Shown: piece after piece, positions 1-8,278 of the stretch
Layout: the number at the start of each line of letters is the position of its first letter
Position numbering within the stretch: the first letter of the stretch is position 1
Origin: a virus
Direction: 5' to 3' (one strand)
IMG/VR virus record: IMGVR_UViG_3300022822_000037
Location: 1-41,310 of that record
DNA length: 41,310 bases
Translations under genes and position numbers: made by a program
Notes under the pieces: model-generated
Seen by the model: only the letters and a program-made list of their open reading frames with translations
Databases searched by the model: none
What the model was told of the DNA's origin: nothing

Positions 1-107
1 AAGTGTATTAATTCTTCTTGGTATTTTTCTGCTAACAATCTTTTTTGATTATTGAGTGTTAGCATGTAATTAGAAAAGTCTAGTGCTTTTTCTAAACGTT
101 CGTCCAT
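1..107 (-). CDS. Small conserved phage protein, 5' end only (partial)
   Basis: The minus strand has an ATG at 107 and an open frame of 35 codons that runs off the window's left edge. The product begins MDERLEKALDFSNYMLTLNN and is charged and helix-prone, with no signal peptide. Upstream of the ATG is an AGGAG-like ribosome site (reading aggagtataact then ATG) and a full consensus sigma70-type promoter, so this is a real, probably early-expressed gene. The opening pattern resembles a small hypothetical protein seen in marine T4-like phages, from memory only, and its function is unknown. It lies downstream of, and in the same direction as, the late fibre genes, so late read-through could also express it. 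The full length and C-terminus cannot be judged here. Confidence 0.75.
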   Translation of the reverse strand, partial: MDERLEKALDFSNYMLTLNNQKRLLAEKYQEELIH

Positions 108-133
108 AGTTATACTCCTAGTTTATTACTACT

Positions 134-162
134 AGTATATATTGGATTTAATGATTTGTCAA
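134..162 (-). promoter_or_regulatory. Early sigma70-type promoter for the left-edge gene
   Basis: On the minus strand TTGACA (162-157) is followed after exactly 17 nt by TATACT (139-134). The predicted start, near 127, leaves a leader of about 20 nt before the ATG at 107. The same two hexamers with the same spacing occur at three other places in this window, which makes chance unlikely. It sits directly after the stop of the 328-aa fibre gene, with no obvious terminator between. Confidence 0.85.
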
Positions 163-173
163 GTGGAGATTGG

Positions 174-1160
174 TTAGGAAAGTGATCTAACAAGAGAACC
201 AGTAGGCACAGTACTAATAATTACTGCATCGTGTATAGTTCCATTAATTGTAATTTGACTATTTGGTGTTGCTGTTTCTATAATGCTATTAAATGTTCCA
301 AAAACGTCTTCGTCAATGCCGTACGTTAGGTCATTTGGACGACCATCTTCAAACTCTACTTTAAATGTAATAGCTGATGTTGTATTACCTGTTGCTGATT
401 CAGCAGCATATACATTATACCTATTACGAGCATATACAGAACCGCCGGTTCTTGAATAAACTAATTGATAACTTGAAGTAAGGTTGTAATTTCCTATACT
501 AGATCCTGTGCCAACAGCAGCGTTATTAATAGTTTGTGTTGCTTTAAAACTAGTTGACCCCATAGCGTTTAAGATCGACTGCCAGTCAACTGTTTTAGCC
601 TGACTTCCTGTATATCCAACCGAAGCGCTAAATCTTATTTGGCCGCCGGCATTAAAGAAGTGCCGTCTTTCAAGTACAGTATTAAATGTTACAGTAAAAA
701 TATGGGTAATTATTGTAGACCACGTGCCGGCAGTTGCCAGTCGTGTGCTACTTACTGTCGGAAAACTAGATATATCTAAATTAGTAGGAAAAACTGTCAA
801 CTTATCAGTAACTATGTTAGTAGCTAAAGATTCTAACCCTAATACGTATGCTTCTTCAATTTTATCAGCAGTTGCAATATTAGTTTCGTAATCGCCTATT
901 ACAAATTCATTAATTGAAACTGCTGAACCTACCTGGTGCGAGCGTGTTCTAATTAAATCAATATATAAGTCTTCATAATCTTGTGCAGATACTTTATTAG
1001 CAGTAACAGGATCTGTAAGTGATCGCGTACCAACTACACTGTTTGTACTAAAAGATTGCCCGTATCCATGATCAGGAGTTGCCGCAGTAGAAACACCGAG
1101 CACCAAGTTTACTTGGTTACGAAGTGTATTGTATCTGCTTGCTAGTATCGTTGTTGGCAT
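174..1160 (-). CDS. Tail-fibre/virion structural paralogue A (328 aa)
   Basis: The 328-residue protein opens with a helical segment (ASRYNTLRNQVNLVLG) and a GYGQ motif near residue 32. It is then beta-rich and Ser/Thr/Gly-rich, with an RRHFFNAGGQIRFSA-type segment near residues 165-180 and SSIGNYNLTSSYQLVYSR further on. The same landmarks occur in the same order in the neighbouring 307-aa product, so the two genes are clearly duplicates. Similar proteins are found among structural proteins of marine T4-like phages (recalled). The last gene of the fibre block, it is preceded by a late-promoter box at 1185-1192. Likely a fibre or baseplate-peripheral protein; the exact role is not recognisable. 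Confidence 0.75.
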   Translation of the reverse strand: MPTTILASRYNTLRNQVNLVLGVSTAATPDHGYGQSFSTNSVVGTRSLTDPVTANKVSAQDYEDLYIDLIRTRSHQVGSAVSINEFVIGDYETNIATADKIEEAYVLGLESLATNIVTDKLTVFPTNLDISSFPTVSSTRLATAGTWSTIITHIFTVTFNTVLERRHFFNAGGQIRFSASVGYTGSQAKTVDWQSILNAMGSTSFKATQTINNAAVGTGSSIGNYNLTSSYQLVYSRTGGSVYARNRYNVYAAESATGNTTSAITFKVEFEDGRPNDLTYGIDEDVFGTFNSIIETATPNSQITINGTIHDAVIISTVPTGSLVRSLS

Positions 1161-1184
1161 TAATCATCTCTTTACTGTTAAGTA

Positions 1185-1192
1185 TATTTATT
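1185..1192 (-). promoter_or_regulatory. Late promoter box (AATAAATA)
   Basis: The minus strand reads AATAAATA, one mismatch from the T4 late consensus TATAAATA. It ends 25 nt upstream of the ATG at 1160, a distance shared with the boxes before gp6 and the HNH gene. It would be read by RNA polymerase carrying the gp55 sigma encoded at 35971. Confidence 0.6.
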
Positions 1193-1222
1193 TAAAAATA
1201 TTTTGAAAGCTAAAAGGTTTGA

Positions 1223-2146
1223 TTATGCCAGTGTTTGCTGATTAAAATATGTTGGTGCTACTACTGTTACTTCGCCGTTTGCTCGATAATGCTGTAACGT
1301 ACTTTCAAGTCTTCCGTCGACATTATTGTCAATGTTATTGTCAAACACCACATCGTTAAATTCAATTCTAAAAATAATTCGTGTATCAATGTCAGAACGT
1401 GCTTTAACAGTGTAAATGTTACCAGCATATACTGCACTATAAGTACCGCTTCCGATTTTTTGATATATGTTTTGGTAAGCACTTGTTAAATCATAATTAC
1501 CGATCGACGAGCCGCCGCCGGAAGTTGACACAGTTGTTTCTGCGCTAAATTTAATTGTTCCTGCTTGTGAACACAGCTGATTCCAATCTAGTCCTTTAGG
1601 AGTTGTCGCACTAGTGTTATTAGCACTTATTCTAATTTCTCCGCCGGTATTAAAAAAGAATCTCTTTGCATCTGCAGATGAAAATGTAACAGTAACTTCA
1701 TGAAAAATTAGCCCGTTCCACGTGGTGGTTCTAGCACTTGCTATTGCAGGTTCTAATGCAGCCTGTGTAGGATGCATTATCCCTTTATCTACTTGCACTT
1801 GTGATATTAGACTTTCAAAGTCTAAAATACCTTTCTTAAATCCGTCAGGGTCTATACTTGTTACGCCTGCGTTACTAACAAATGCACTTGTTGCTTCGGC
1901 AATTGTATTAAGATTTTGTACAACTTCGGCAATACCAATATCGCCTACACCTACCTGGTGAACTCTTGCTTTAAGGATGTCTGCGTATATTGCATTAATA
2001 TCAGCAGCTTCAACAATGTCACTAGTATTGTTAACTGATAAACTAGTAACAGTTTGCCCGTAACCATTTTGACCCGAGCCGTTACCTAGTATGAGTGCAA
2101 TACTAGATTGTAAGTTGTTAATTCGTGCTGCTGTAATATCTGCCAT
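1223..2146 (-). CDS. Tail-fibre/virion structural paralogue B (307 aa)
   Basis: This 307-residue product is a paralogue of the 328-aa neighbour. It shares an N-terminal ARINNLQSSIALILGNGSG helix with GYGQ, an ILKARVHQVG segment near residue 60, a KRFFFNTGGEIRISA segment near residue 170 and SSIGNYDLTSAYQNIY near residue 215. The remainder is predicted beta-rich. No enzymatic motif is visible. It lies 62 bp before its paralogue and 9 bp after the 492-aa fibre gene, whose end supplies an AAGGA ribosome site. No late box was found directly upstream, so it is probably co-transcribed from the box at 3664-3671. The duplicate pair may form hetero-oligomers or alternative fibre tips (inference). Confidence 0.75.
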   Translation of the reverse strand: MADITAARINNLQSSIALILGNGSGQNGYGQTVTSLSVNNTSDIVEAADINAIYADILKARVHQVGVGDIGIAEVVQNLNTIAEATSAFVSNAGVTSIDPDGFKKGILDFESLISQVQVDKGIMHPTQAALEPAIASARTTTWNGLIFHEVTVTFSSADAKRFFFNTGGEIRISANNTSATTPKGLDWNQLCSQAGTIKFSAETTVSTSGGGSSIGNYDLTSAYQNIYQKIGSGTYSAVYAGNIYTVKARSDIDTRIIFRIEFNDVVFDNNIDNNVDGRLESTLQHYRANGEVTVVAPTYFNQQTLA

Positions 2147-2155
2147 AATGGTTCC

Positions 2156-3634
2156 TTATACCTTAAGTACGCATTCGACTAATTTTTCACCCTCGTCGCT
2201 ATTGCTTTCTAGAGCAATACCTACTAATGCCGTTGTTACCAATGTTGTACATACGCCGTCTGCCATTGCATATACTGCTTGGCCTTTAATAACTGCTCCT
2301 TTAACACGTACAGGAAGACGACCTTTTAGACCAATATATTGACCTTCGCTATCACTGTTCATCATGTACGCCGGATCTGTTGATACTACACCAATACAAT
2401 GATCATTTGCTTTTGCAGGTTCTACATCGTGGTCTTCACAAGCACACACTGCCACTGCGGTACCCGGTGCTAGTTCTTCTGCTGTTGAATATTTTTCTGC
2501 TAAGTCAGCATAGCGAGCACTTGTTGCTGTGCCTTGGAATAGATTTGCAGCAATGTTACCTGTTGCATCTCTAACTACAATAGTGTTGTTAGTTGCACTT
2601 GCACTTGCACTGCGGAAATCACTACCTACTCTTAGTGTAGATGCCTTTGTTGCTTCTCCTGTAAAGGTTGCTGCATAAACATTTGACCATCCAAAACTTG
2701 CACTGCCTAGTGTATATGTGTTATCAGCTGAGGGAATAATACCTGTTGAGGTAACAGTACCTACGTGTGTTAGCACGCCTGCGCCGCTGGTAACTTTTAA
2801 TTGGATTGTACCATTGTTAGTAACGTTTTGAATTACGCCGTCATAGCCGTTTGTGTCAATTTTAACTTGCAAATCATTAGAATCGCCAATTAATATACCT
2901 GCATCCGGAGTTTCAATTGTGCTTACGAATATTGTATTGCCTACGCCTGTTTGTACAAAGTTTGCAGCGGATATGCCGCCTAACTTATCAGCGTTTGTTG
3001 CTGTTCCGTAGAATCTATCAGCTGAAGTTGTAACGCCTGTTGTAGTAGGAGTATTCCTTAATGTAATACCCTTATTTATTATGTCAAATCCCTGTGCTTT
3101 TAATGCAGTTTGACTAGCATTTAGAGTAAATTGATTTGGGCTCACAACATACAAAGTTTCGTCTTCAATAACAGCAGCAATTAGTCCTCTTATAGCACTC
3201 GTAGTGTCAAGTACTTCGAGGCTTTGCATTTGGGTTACACCCTCGCCTGCATTCTGAGGACCTATAAGTACAAAACTAGTGCCGTTATATACATATAACT
3301 GATCGTTTCCAGTGTCCCACCAAAAATCAGCAGTAGCTAATCCAATTGGTTGTGTTGTACCAACTTCAGCGCCTCCTGTTGTGCGCCATTTTGTTCCATC
3401 ATAAAACTTTAATTTACTTGTGCCACTGTCAAACCAAACTTGGCCGCTAATTGGTCTACTTGGTTGATTAGCTCCACTAAAGTTTTCAAGTAAAAACAAA
3501 AAGTTTTCATTTTGTATTTCGCCGTATCCTGCGTAGTTTTTTCCGATGAATTTAAGATCAGTTGTTTGGTCAACTGTTCCATCTTCCACTGTAGTTAACA
3601 GTGTGTTATTATATCTATCTATTGCATATGCCAT
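2156..3634 (-). CDS. Tail-fibre protein with shared N-terminal module and a cap-like C-terminal domain (492 aa)
   Basis: The N-terminal ~130 residues carry the module shared with the 635- and 684-aa genes: GKNYAGYGEIQNENFLFLLE, then GQVWFDSGTSKLKFYDGTKW, then DFWWDTGNDQLYVYNGT and VLIGPQNAGEG. A long beta-rich middle resembles a trimeric fibre shaft. The last ~120 residues (from about 375) start SARYADLAEKYSTAEE and include CACEDHD and GLKGRLPVRVKGAVIKG. This C-terminal domain recurs at the ends of fibre proteins in marine T4-like phages (recalled) and probably caps or folds the trimer. A late box lies 30 nt upstream of the start. The receptor is unknown. Confidence 0.8.
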   Translation of the reverse strand: MAYAIDRYNNTLLTTVEDGTVDQTTDLKFIGKNYAGYGEIQNENFLFLLENFSGANQPSRPISGQVWFDSGTSKLKFYDGTKWRTTGGAEVGTTQPIGLATADFWWDTGNDQLYVYNGTSFVLIGPQNAGEGVTQMQSLEVLDTTSAIRGLIAAVIEDETLYVVSPNQFTLNASQTALKAQGFDIINKGITLRNTPTTTGVTTSADRFYGTATNADKLGGISAANFVQTGVGNTIFVSTIETPDAGILIGDSNDLQVKIDTNGYDGVIQNVTNNGTIQLKVTSGAGVLTHVGTVTSTGIIPSADNTYTLGSASFGWSNVYAATFTGEATKASTLRVGSDFRSASASATNNTIVVRDATGNIAANLFQGTATSARYADLAEKYSTAEELAPGTAVAVCACEDHDVEPAKANDHCIGVVSTDPAYMMNSDSEGQYIGLKGRLPVRVKGAVIKGQAVYAMADGVCTTLVTTALVGIALESNSDEGEKLVECVLKV

Positions 3635-3663
3635 TCTTGTGTAACCCCTAGTGCTATTAGTAT

Positions 3664-3671
3664 TATTTATC
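3664..3671 (-). promoter_or_regulatory. Late promoter box (GATAAATA)
   Basis: The minus-strand octamer GATAAATA matches seven of eight positions of TATAAATA. It ends 30 nt upstream of the ATG at 3634, in the 42-bp gap after the 635-aa gene. It would add late transcription of the three distal fibre genes. Confidence 0.55.
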
Positions 3672-3676
3672 GTTTA

Positions 3677-5584
3677 TTAGTAGGCAACTGTTGTTTGGTG
3701 TACCCAACTAGCTCCGGTAGATTTATATGTCATTATTGCTCTTGACGGTGTAAGAATAACAATTCCACTAGCGCCGCCGGCGTCAAACACAATGTCTTGT
3801 ACCACTGATTCATTTTGTGTTCCGTTGCTATCAACAGAAATATAACTTACATTTTTTGCACTTTCGACATCTACTCCTTGTACTGTTGCTCCGGCATATG
3901 ATGTTGTGTGTATACGAGCAATTTTATTAGTAGTTAGTGTTACTGCTGGATATAAATCATTTAAGTATCCTGCTACTGCATTTTGTAGTGTTGAATCAGT
4001 TCCAAGTCCAGTAATGTCCATACTGAATACTATAGTTTCTGTAGAAATTTCTTCATCTACATACGCTTTAGTGGTAACTGTACCGGCTGTTGATTCTGTT
4101 ACAGATAGTTCTGCTGCTTTTCTAGCACTAACTGCTTTTCCTACACCAGTAATCTTTTGAGAATCAGTTATATTAATGTCTGCACCAGCTGTTATAGCAA
4201 TACCATTAGTTGACGTAATTGCCATATCATTAGTAGAACTAATGATCTTACCGTTAATGTTAATTTCATCAACTTGTAATATAGTTAGTGTACCAATTTG
4301 AGTTAAGTCTAGTGCGGTAGTAATGTTTACTAGAGATGTATTTGTTAGCTTATCAACACCGCCAATTTTATATGTCGAACTGCTGTTTAATAAATCAAAG
4401 TTTACATTTGAAGTAAATGCATTAGTAACAGTTTTCCAAAGAATGTCTTTACTACCTGCACTGCTGTTAACACTAATTCCTGACGAATCTGCCTGAGCAT
4501 TAGTTAGTTCAGTGCTATCGTTTAATACTCCAATTTCAATAACCTTATCTTGAACTCTTAGTGTCTGAACATCTAATGCAACTCGTGAGCCTTCGACAAT
4601 TAAGTCTCCCGTAACACGCAAATCGCCTTCAACATCTAGTGTATATTCCGGAAGTCGATTAGTTGTAAAAATACCAACCCTAGCTGTGCTAGCATCAATA
4701 TATATTGCATCAACTGAAATAGCACCAAAAGTACTTGACTTAACACGTAAACTTAGATCGTGATCAGTAAGTTGATTCTCAATATAAAAACGAGGTCCAA
4801 CAACTTTTTGTACATTGTTTTGTGATAGACCAATTGTTAAGCCACCCGAGTTTTGAATTGTTAGTGTACCGGTTGTAATGCCGTTAGCAGTTGACGGAAG
4901 GAAACTGTCAGCAGCCCTAACTACGCCGGCTGCTGTAACTAATGAGTTTGCAGAGTCTGCTGTTCCTCTAAATTTAAAGTTAGCAGTGTCAATTACATTA
5001 TAGCCTACTTTAATAATACCATTAGGGTTTGAAGCGGTAACTAACCCTAAAATACGTTGTGCATAAATTGGTGTAAATTCAATGTTACTAATCACCGCTG
5101 ATAATATGCTACCTACGTACAAATATGCAACAGTGCGTGAACGGCTTTGTGAATCAAGAATACTACCTATTTCAAACCCACTTTTACCTTGAGTTTCTGT
5201 ATACTGAGGACCCATAAGCATCAAGTCAGTACCGTCAAATGCGTATACTTGATTGTTTAGATTATCAATCCATACATCACCTGCAACCATTTGTGGGCGA
5301 GTATTTTGTACAATTGGTCCTCCACTAGCCTTCCACTGTGTTCCGTCATAAACTTTTAAACGTTGATCTGAACTGTCCCACCAAAGTTGTCCTGTTATAG
5401 GATTACTTGGTGCAGCACTATTATTAAAATTTTCTAATAGCCTAATAAAATTTTCGTTAAAATATTCACCGTACCCTGAATAATTTCTACCAACTAATGT
5501 AAGGTTTGTACTAGTGGTGTCAATTTGTCCGTCAATTAGATCTAGTAATAATGTACCGTCTGTTTTGTTTAGTTGATAACTCAT
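3677..5584 (-). CDS. Tail-fibre protein with shared N-terminal module (635 aa)
   Basis: Residues 1 to ~135 repeat the fibre module: GRNYSGYGEYFNENFIRLLE, GQLWWDSSDQRLKVYDGTQW, GDVWIDNLNNQVYAFDGTDL and LMGPQYTETQGKSG. Residues ~310-400 hold a fibre-shaft segment around YTLDVEGDLRVTGDLIVEGS and LRVQDKVIEIG, a pattern familiar from phage fibres. The C-terminal ~100 residues (GLGTDSTLQNAVAGYLNDLY onward) are beta-rich and differ from the ends of the other two module genes, so the tip is probably the variable, receptor-facing part. The start lies 1 nt after the stop of the 684-aa gene, whose 3' end supplies GGAGAG as ribosome site. Role: fibre or baseplate appendage. Confidence 0.8.
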   Translation of the reverse strand: MSYQLNKTDGTLLLDLIDGQIDTTSTNLTLVGRNYSGYGEYFNENFIRLLENFNNSAAPSNPITGQLWWDSSDQRLKVYDGTQWKASGGPIVQNTRPQMVAGDVWIDNLNNQVYAFDGTDLMLMGPQYTETQGKSGFEIGSILDSQSRSRTVAYLYVGSILSAVISNIEFTPIYAQRILGLVTASNPNGIIKVGYNVIDTANFKFRGTADSANSLVTAAGVVRAADSFLPSTANGITTGTLTIQNSGGLTIGLSQNNVQKVVGPRFYIENQLTDHDLSLRVKSSTFGAISVDAIYIDASTARVGIFTTNRLPEYTLDVEGDLRVTGDLIVEGSRVALDVQTLRVQDKVIEIGVLNDSTELTNAQADSSGISVNSSAGSKDILWKTVTNAFTSNVNFDLLNSSSTYKIGGVDKLTNTSLVNITTALDLTQIGTLTILQVDEININGKIISSTNDMAITSTNGIAITAGADINITDSQKITGVGKAVSARKAAELSVTESTAGTVTTKAYVDEEISTETIVFSMDITGLGTDSTLQNAVAGYLNDLYPAVTLTTNKIARIHTTSYAGATVQGVDVESAKNVSYISVDSNGTQNESVVQDIVFDAGGASGIVILTPSRAIMTYKSTGASWVHQTTVAY

Positions 5585-5585
5585 G

Positions 5586-7640
5586 TTACTCTCCAGTGTA
5601 GATAATGTAATTGACTGCTAAGAAAGGATTCATAACATTTAATGGTGTTCCTAAGGTTGCATCTGTTTTGATACCGCCACTTGCAGCAATACCTTGAGTG
5701 CCGCCTAGTCCGGGTTCAATAGGTAATGTAATAGCGTTTTCGTCGACAGGTTCGCCGGCACCTACTCTAATTCCGTAGAACTGTGTGCCGCTTGCGCCTT
5801 CTAAATCATGCTCGTGTTCTGGTAAGTTGTCAGTTGCTACTGTAGTAGATTCTAGACCAGCATTTCCGCCAATTGCATCTGCTGCAATATTTGTAACTCT
5901 ATTTGCACTTGGGCCGCCCATGTTATCAAGACCTAGTGCGAATCTGCCTCTGAAATCTGGTAGTGTAAACAATGCAACACCGTTATCTGATACTAAACTA
6001 GGATCTTTAAAGTTGTGTTGTATAGCTATCCATAGTGCGTTGAAATCAGATTTTTTAATTTCACCACCGTCACATAATAGCCATCCAGCCGGTGCTTCTT
6101 CCCCACCATAAGGCATCATTGCTCCTGCCGGTACAAGCGGTATTGATTTTAAGAAGTTACGTTTTGTAATTCTATAAACACCAGTTGTTCCCGTAGTTAC
6201 ATTTAGTAGTAATTCGTCTGCATTGCCTGCATCATAAGTAACAGTTTTATTACTAATAAAACTGTTAGCAATATTTACTGCAAAAGTTTTTGTACTGCCG
6301 CCAATTTGTCCATCAAATTCAAAACTATTTGGTTCTACATCACCGCTTAGTGCAAAAGTCGTAGCACTTGCTAGTCTGTCGGCACTGCCTGCTCTACCGC
6401 TAACTGTACCACTTACGTTTCCTTGGACATTACCAAAGAATGTTGTAGCAAACACTTGGTCATATTTGTTATTTGTAGCTCCGATATTTCTTGCACTAGG
6501 AGTGTCGGGTGCAATATTACCAGTTTGTAATATGCCGCCTACATCTACATCGCCGCCAATGTATGCATTAAGCGCAATACCAATGCCGCCAGTTGTGATA
6601 ATACTACCAGTTCCAATTGACGTAGAATTAATTGTACTTGTAAGTTGTAGCACTCCAGTTTCTGCTTGGCCTGATTTAGGGGAAAGTTTAATATTTCCCC
6701 TAACGTCAATTGACTCTTCTGGTGCTGCATTATTAAATCCAACATTACCTTCGCTGTTTATACTTACAACAGTTGGCGTTAGGTTTCCGTTACGCATTCT
6801 AATGTCAATACTTGATCCACTAGTGTTATGTTGTATAATACCTGTTTCGCCATCAATACCTAAACTTAATTGACCACCAGTGCCTATTTTAATACCAGCG
6901 TTGCTTTTAACACTTAACTGAAAGTCTGTACTACTTGCTGCATTTCCTCTTAAGAAATTACTTGCCGGAATTGATATTCCACCTATAACTAGTGCTTCTG
7001 CCTTTTCAGCTGTTCCGTAATATTTTAATACCTGTGTACCTACAATTGCTTCATTTGCAATGTTCATACCAGGATTAATGCCTGTTCTAAACCCTTTAAT
7101 AGATGTTTTTGGTGTAAACGATTGGCTGCTTATAATAATCACTGGCTGATCTTCGATTTTAATTGCTAATACATTATAAGTTATATCGTCAATACCAACA
7201 ATTGCTTGTGATTGTGCGCCTGTAAGTAGTCCGTCACTAAAATCTGGACCTACAAGTACCCATGCTGAACCTGTAAACAAATATAACTGCTGACTATCTG
7301 TATTAACCCATAAGTCACCTGCACTTGAGTTTGCTACTGCTGGCGCAGCACTGGCTTTTTTAAGGCCGCCGCTAGCAACCCAATTAGTACCGTCATACAC
7401 TTTAAGCTGATCAACTCCGGATGTTGTATCATACCAAAGTTGGCCTTCTACTGGTCTAGCAGGCGCTGTTGTGTTTGCAAAATTTTCTAATATGTGAAGA
7501 AAATTTTCGTTAACTGCTTGTCCGTATGCAGTAGTTCCTCTACCTGGAAAACTTAATGTAGTTTCCTTATTAAGAGTATTGTCCTCAACTATTATCGAAC
7601 CTTTATTAACAGTGTTAGTGTAACTTATTGTATATGGCAT
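5586..7640 (-). CDS. Short-tail-fibre-like protein with tail-collar domain (684 aa)
   Basis: The N-terminal module (to ~140) is the same as in the two downstream genes (AYGQAVNENFLHILENFANT, GQLWYDTTSGVDQLKVYDGT, GDLWVNTDSQQLYLFTGSAW). A beta-rich shaft follows. From about residue 500 to the end is a phage tail-collar domain: PAGAMMPYGGEEAPAGWLLC, then LPDFRGRFALGLDNMGG, LPEHEHDLEG and the terminal NPFLAVNYIIYTGE. The collar domain is known from T4 gp12 (short tail fibre) and many other fibres. This is the best gp12 counterpart in the window, although the N-terminus is unrelated to gp12. The HEH motif matches the histidines that bind metal in collar domains (family knowledge). An AAGGAG ribosome site precedes the ATG. 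Confidence 0.85.
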   Translation of the reverse strand: MPYTISYTNTVNKGSIIVEDNTLNKETTLSFPGRGTTAYGQAVNENFLHILENFANTTAPARPVEGQLWYDTTSGVDQLKVYDGTNWVASGGLKKASAAPAVANSSAGDLWVNTDSQQLYLFTGSAWVLVGPDFSDGLLTGAQSQAIVGIDDITYNVLAIKIEDQPVIIISSQSFTPKTSIKGFRTGINPGMNIANEAIVGTQVLKYYGTAEKAEALVIGGISIPASNFLRGNAASSTDFQLSVKSNAGIKIGTGGQLSLGIDGETGIIQHNTSGSSIDIRMRNGNLTPTVVSINSEGNVGFNNAAPEESIDVRGNIKLSPKSGQAETGVLQLTSTINSTSIGTGSIITTGGIGIALNAYIGGDVDVGGILQTGNIAPDTPSARNIGATNNKYDQVFATTFFGNVQGNVSGTVSGRAGSADRLASATTFALSGDVEPNSFEFDGQIGGSTKTFAVNIANSFISNKTVTYDAGNADELLLNVTTGTTGVYRITKRNFLKSIPLVPAGAMMPYGGEEAPAGWLLCDGGEIKKSDFNALWIAIQHNFKDPSLVSDNGVALFTLPDFRGRFALGLDNMGGPSANRVTNIAADAIGGNAGLESTTVATDNLPEHEHDLEGASGTQFYGIRVGAGEPVDENAITLPIEPGLGGTQGIAASGGIKTDATLGTPLNVMNPFLAVNYIIYTGE

Positions 7641-7650
7641 AATTTACTCC

Positions 7651-8253
7651 TTAACCTGCTAAACTCTGTACACGTACTGTATAGTCAATTTGAATTAATC
7701 TATTAAGTGACTTTTGTACAGGGTGAAAAATAACGTGTGTAATTAGTCTACCAGTTCCGGCAGCACTATAACTACGTAACCCTAGTTCGTCAAACACATA
7801 CGGACTATCTGTTGCACTTGCAGTATCAAATGCATCTTGACCGTTAGGCTCGCCGTAATCAAGTAAACAACTTACAACAATATCAGTATAGTTTGTACCA
7901 CTAACATGCCTAGTTTCTAATTTGTTTCTTGCAGGATCAGTGTTGTTTACACTTCTGTCATCAACCACCTTGGTATAAGTTTGATTGTATAGACTTGCAT
8001 TTGTTCCTGTGCTGTTAGGTGTTAGATATGTAATAATACCTGTTGGATCAACGCTTGTGCCGCCGTTGCCAAAGCTCATTTCATATATAAAACCTGCACC
8101 GGCGTTAGATAAACTCTCAGCAAGTGCAATACTCATATTTTCATAGTGAATTGCATTGCGCTTGTTAATGTATACTTTTTGTGATTCAGGGTCAAATATT
8201 TTAATATGTCCCTGAACCAGTACTCCGTTTGTGTCTTGCATGTTATCGCTCAT
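7651..8253 (-). CDS. Conserved virion structural protein (200 aa)
   Basis: This 200-residue protein opens with VLVQGHIKIFDPESQKVYIN and continues ENMSIALAESL, EMSFGNGGTSVDPTGIITYL, YVFDELGLRSYS and ends THVIFHPVQKSLNRLIQIDY. These landmarks match a conserved hypothetical structural protein of marine T4-like phages as I remember it; I cannot assign a T4 number. Its place between the giant baseplate gene and the collar fibre suggests an adaptor between baseplate and fibres, as T4 gp9 and gp11 are by position (inference). The start is fixed by an AGGAAA ribosome site just upstream and a late box at 8271-8278. No membrane segment, signal peptide or catalytic motif is seen. Confidence 0.75.
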   Translation of the reverse strand: MSDNMQDTNGVLVQGHIKIFDPESQKVYINKRNAIHYENMSIALAESLSNAGAGFIYEMSFGNGGTSVDPTGIITYLTPNSTGTNASLYNQTYTKVVDDRSVNNTDPARNKLETRHVSGTNYTDIVVSCLLDYGEPNGQDAFDTASATDSPYVFDELGLRSYSAAGTGRLITHVIFHPVQKSLNRLIQIDYTVRVQSLAG

Positions 8254-8270
8254 TTATTTTTCCTATACTG

Positions 8271-8278
8271 TATTTATT
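8271..8278 (-). promoter_or_regulatory. Late promoter box (AATAAATA)
   Basis: The minus-strand octamer AATAAATA lies across the end of the giant gene, 18 nt upstream of the ATG at 8253. The predicted leader is only about 11 nt but still includes the AGGAAA ribosome site. It would give the fibre block a transcript independent of the 15-kb gene upstream. Confidence 0.5.

Noticed and set aside
5785-6111. Plus-strand 108-aa frame opposite the tail-collar domain
   Set aside because: The minus strand there encodes a clear tail-collar domain, so this frame is a shadow.
174-8253. Diversity-generating retroelement acting on the fibre genes
   Set aside because: No reverse transcriptase gene and no template/variable repeat pair was seen in the window.
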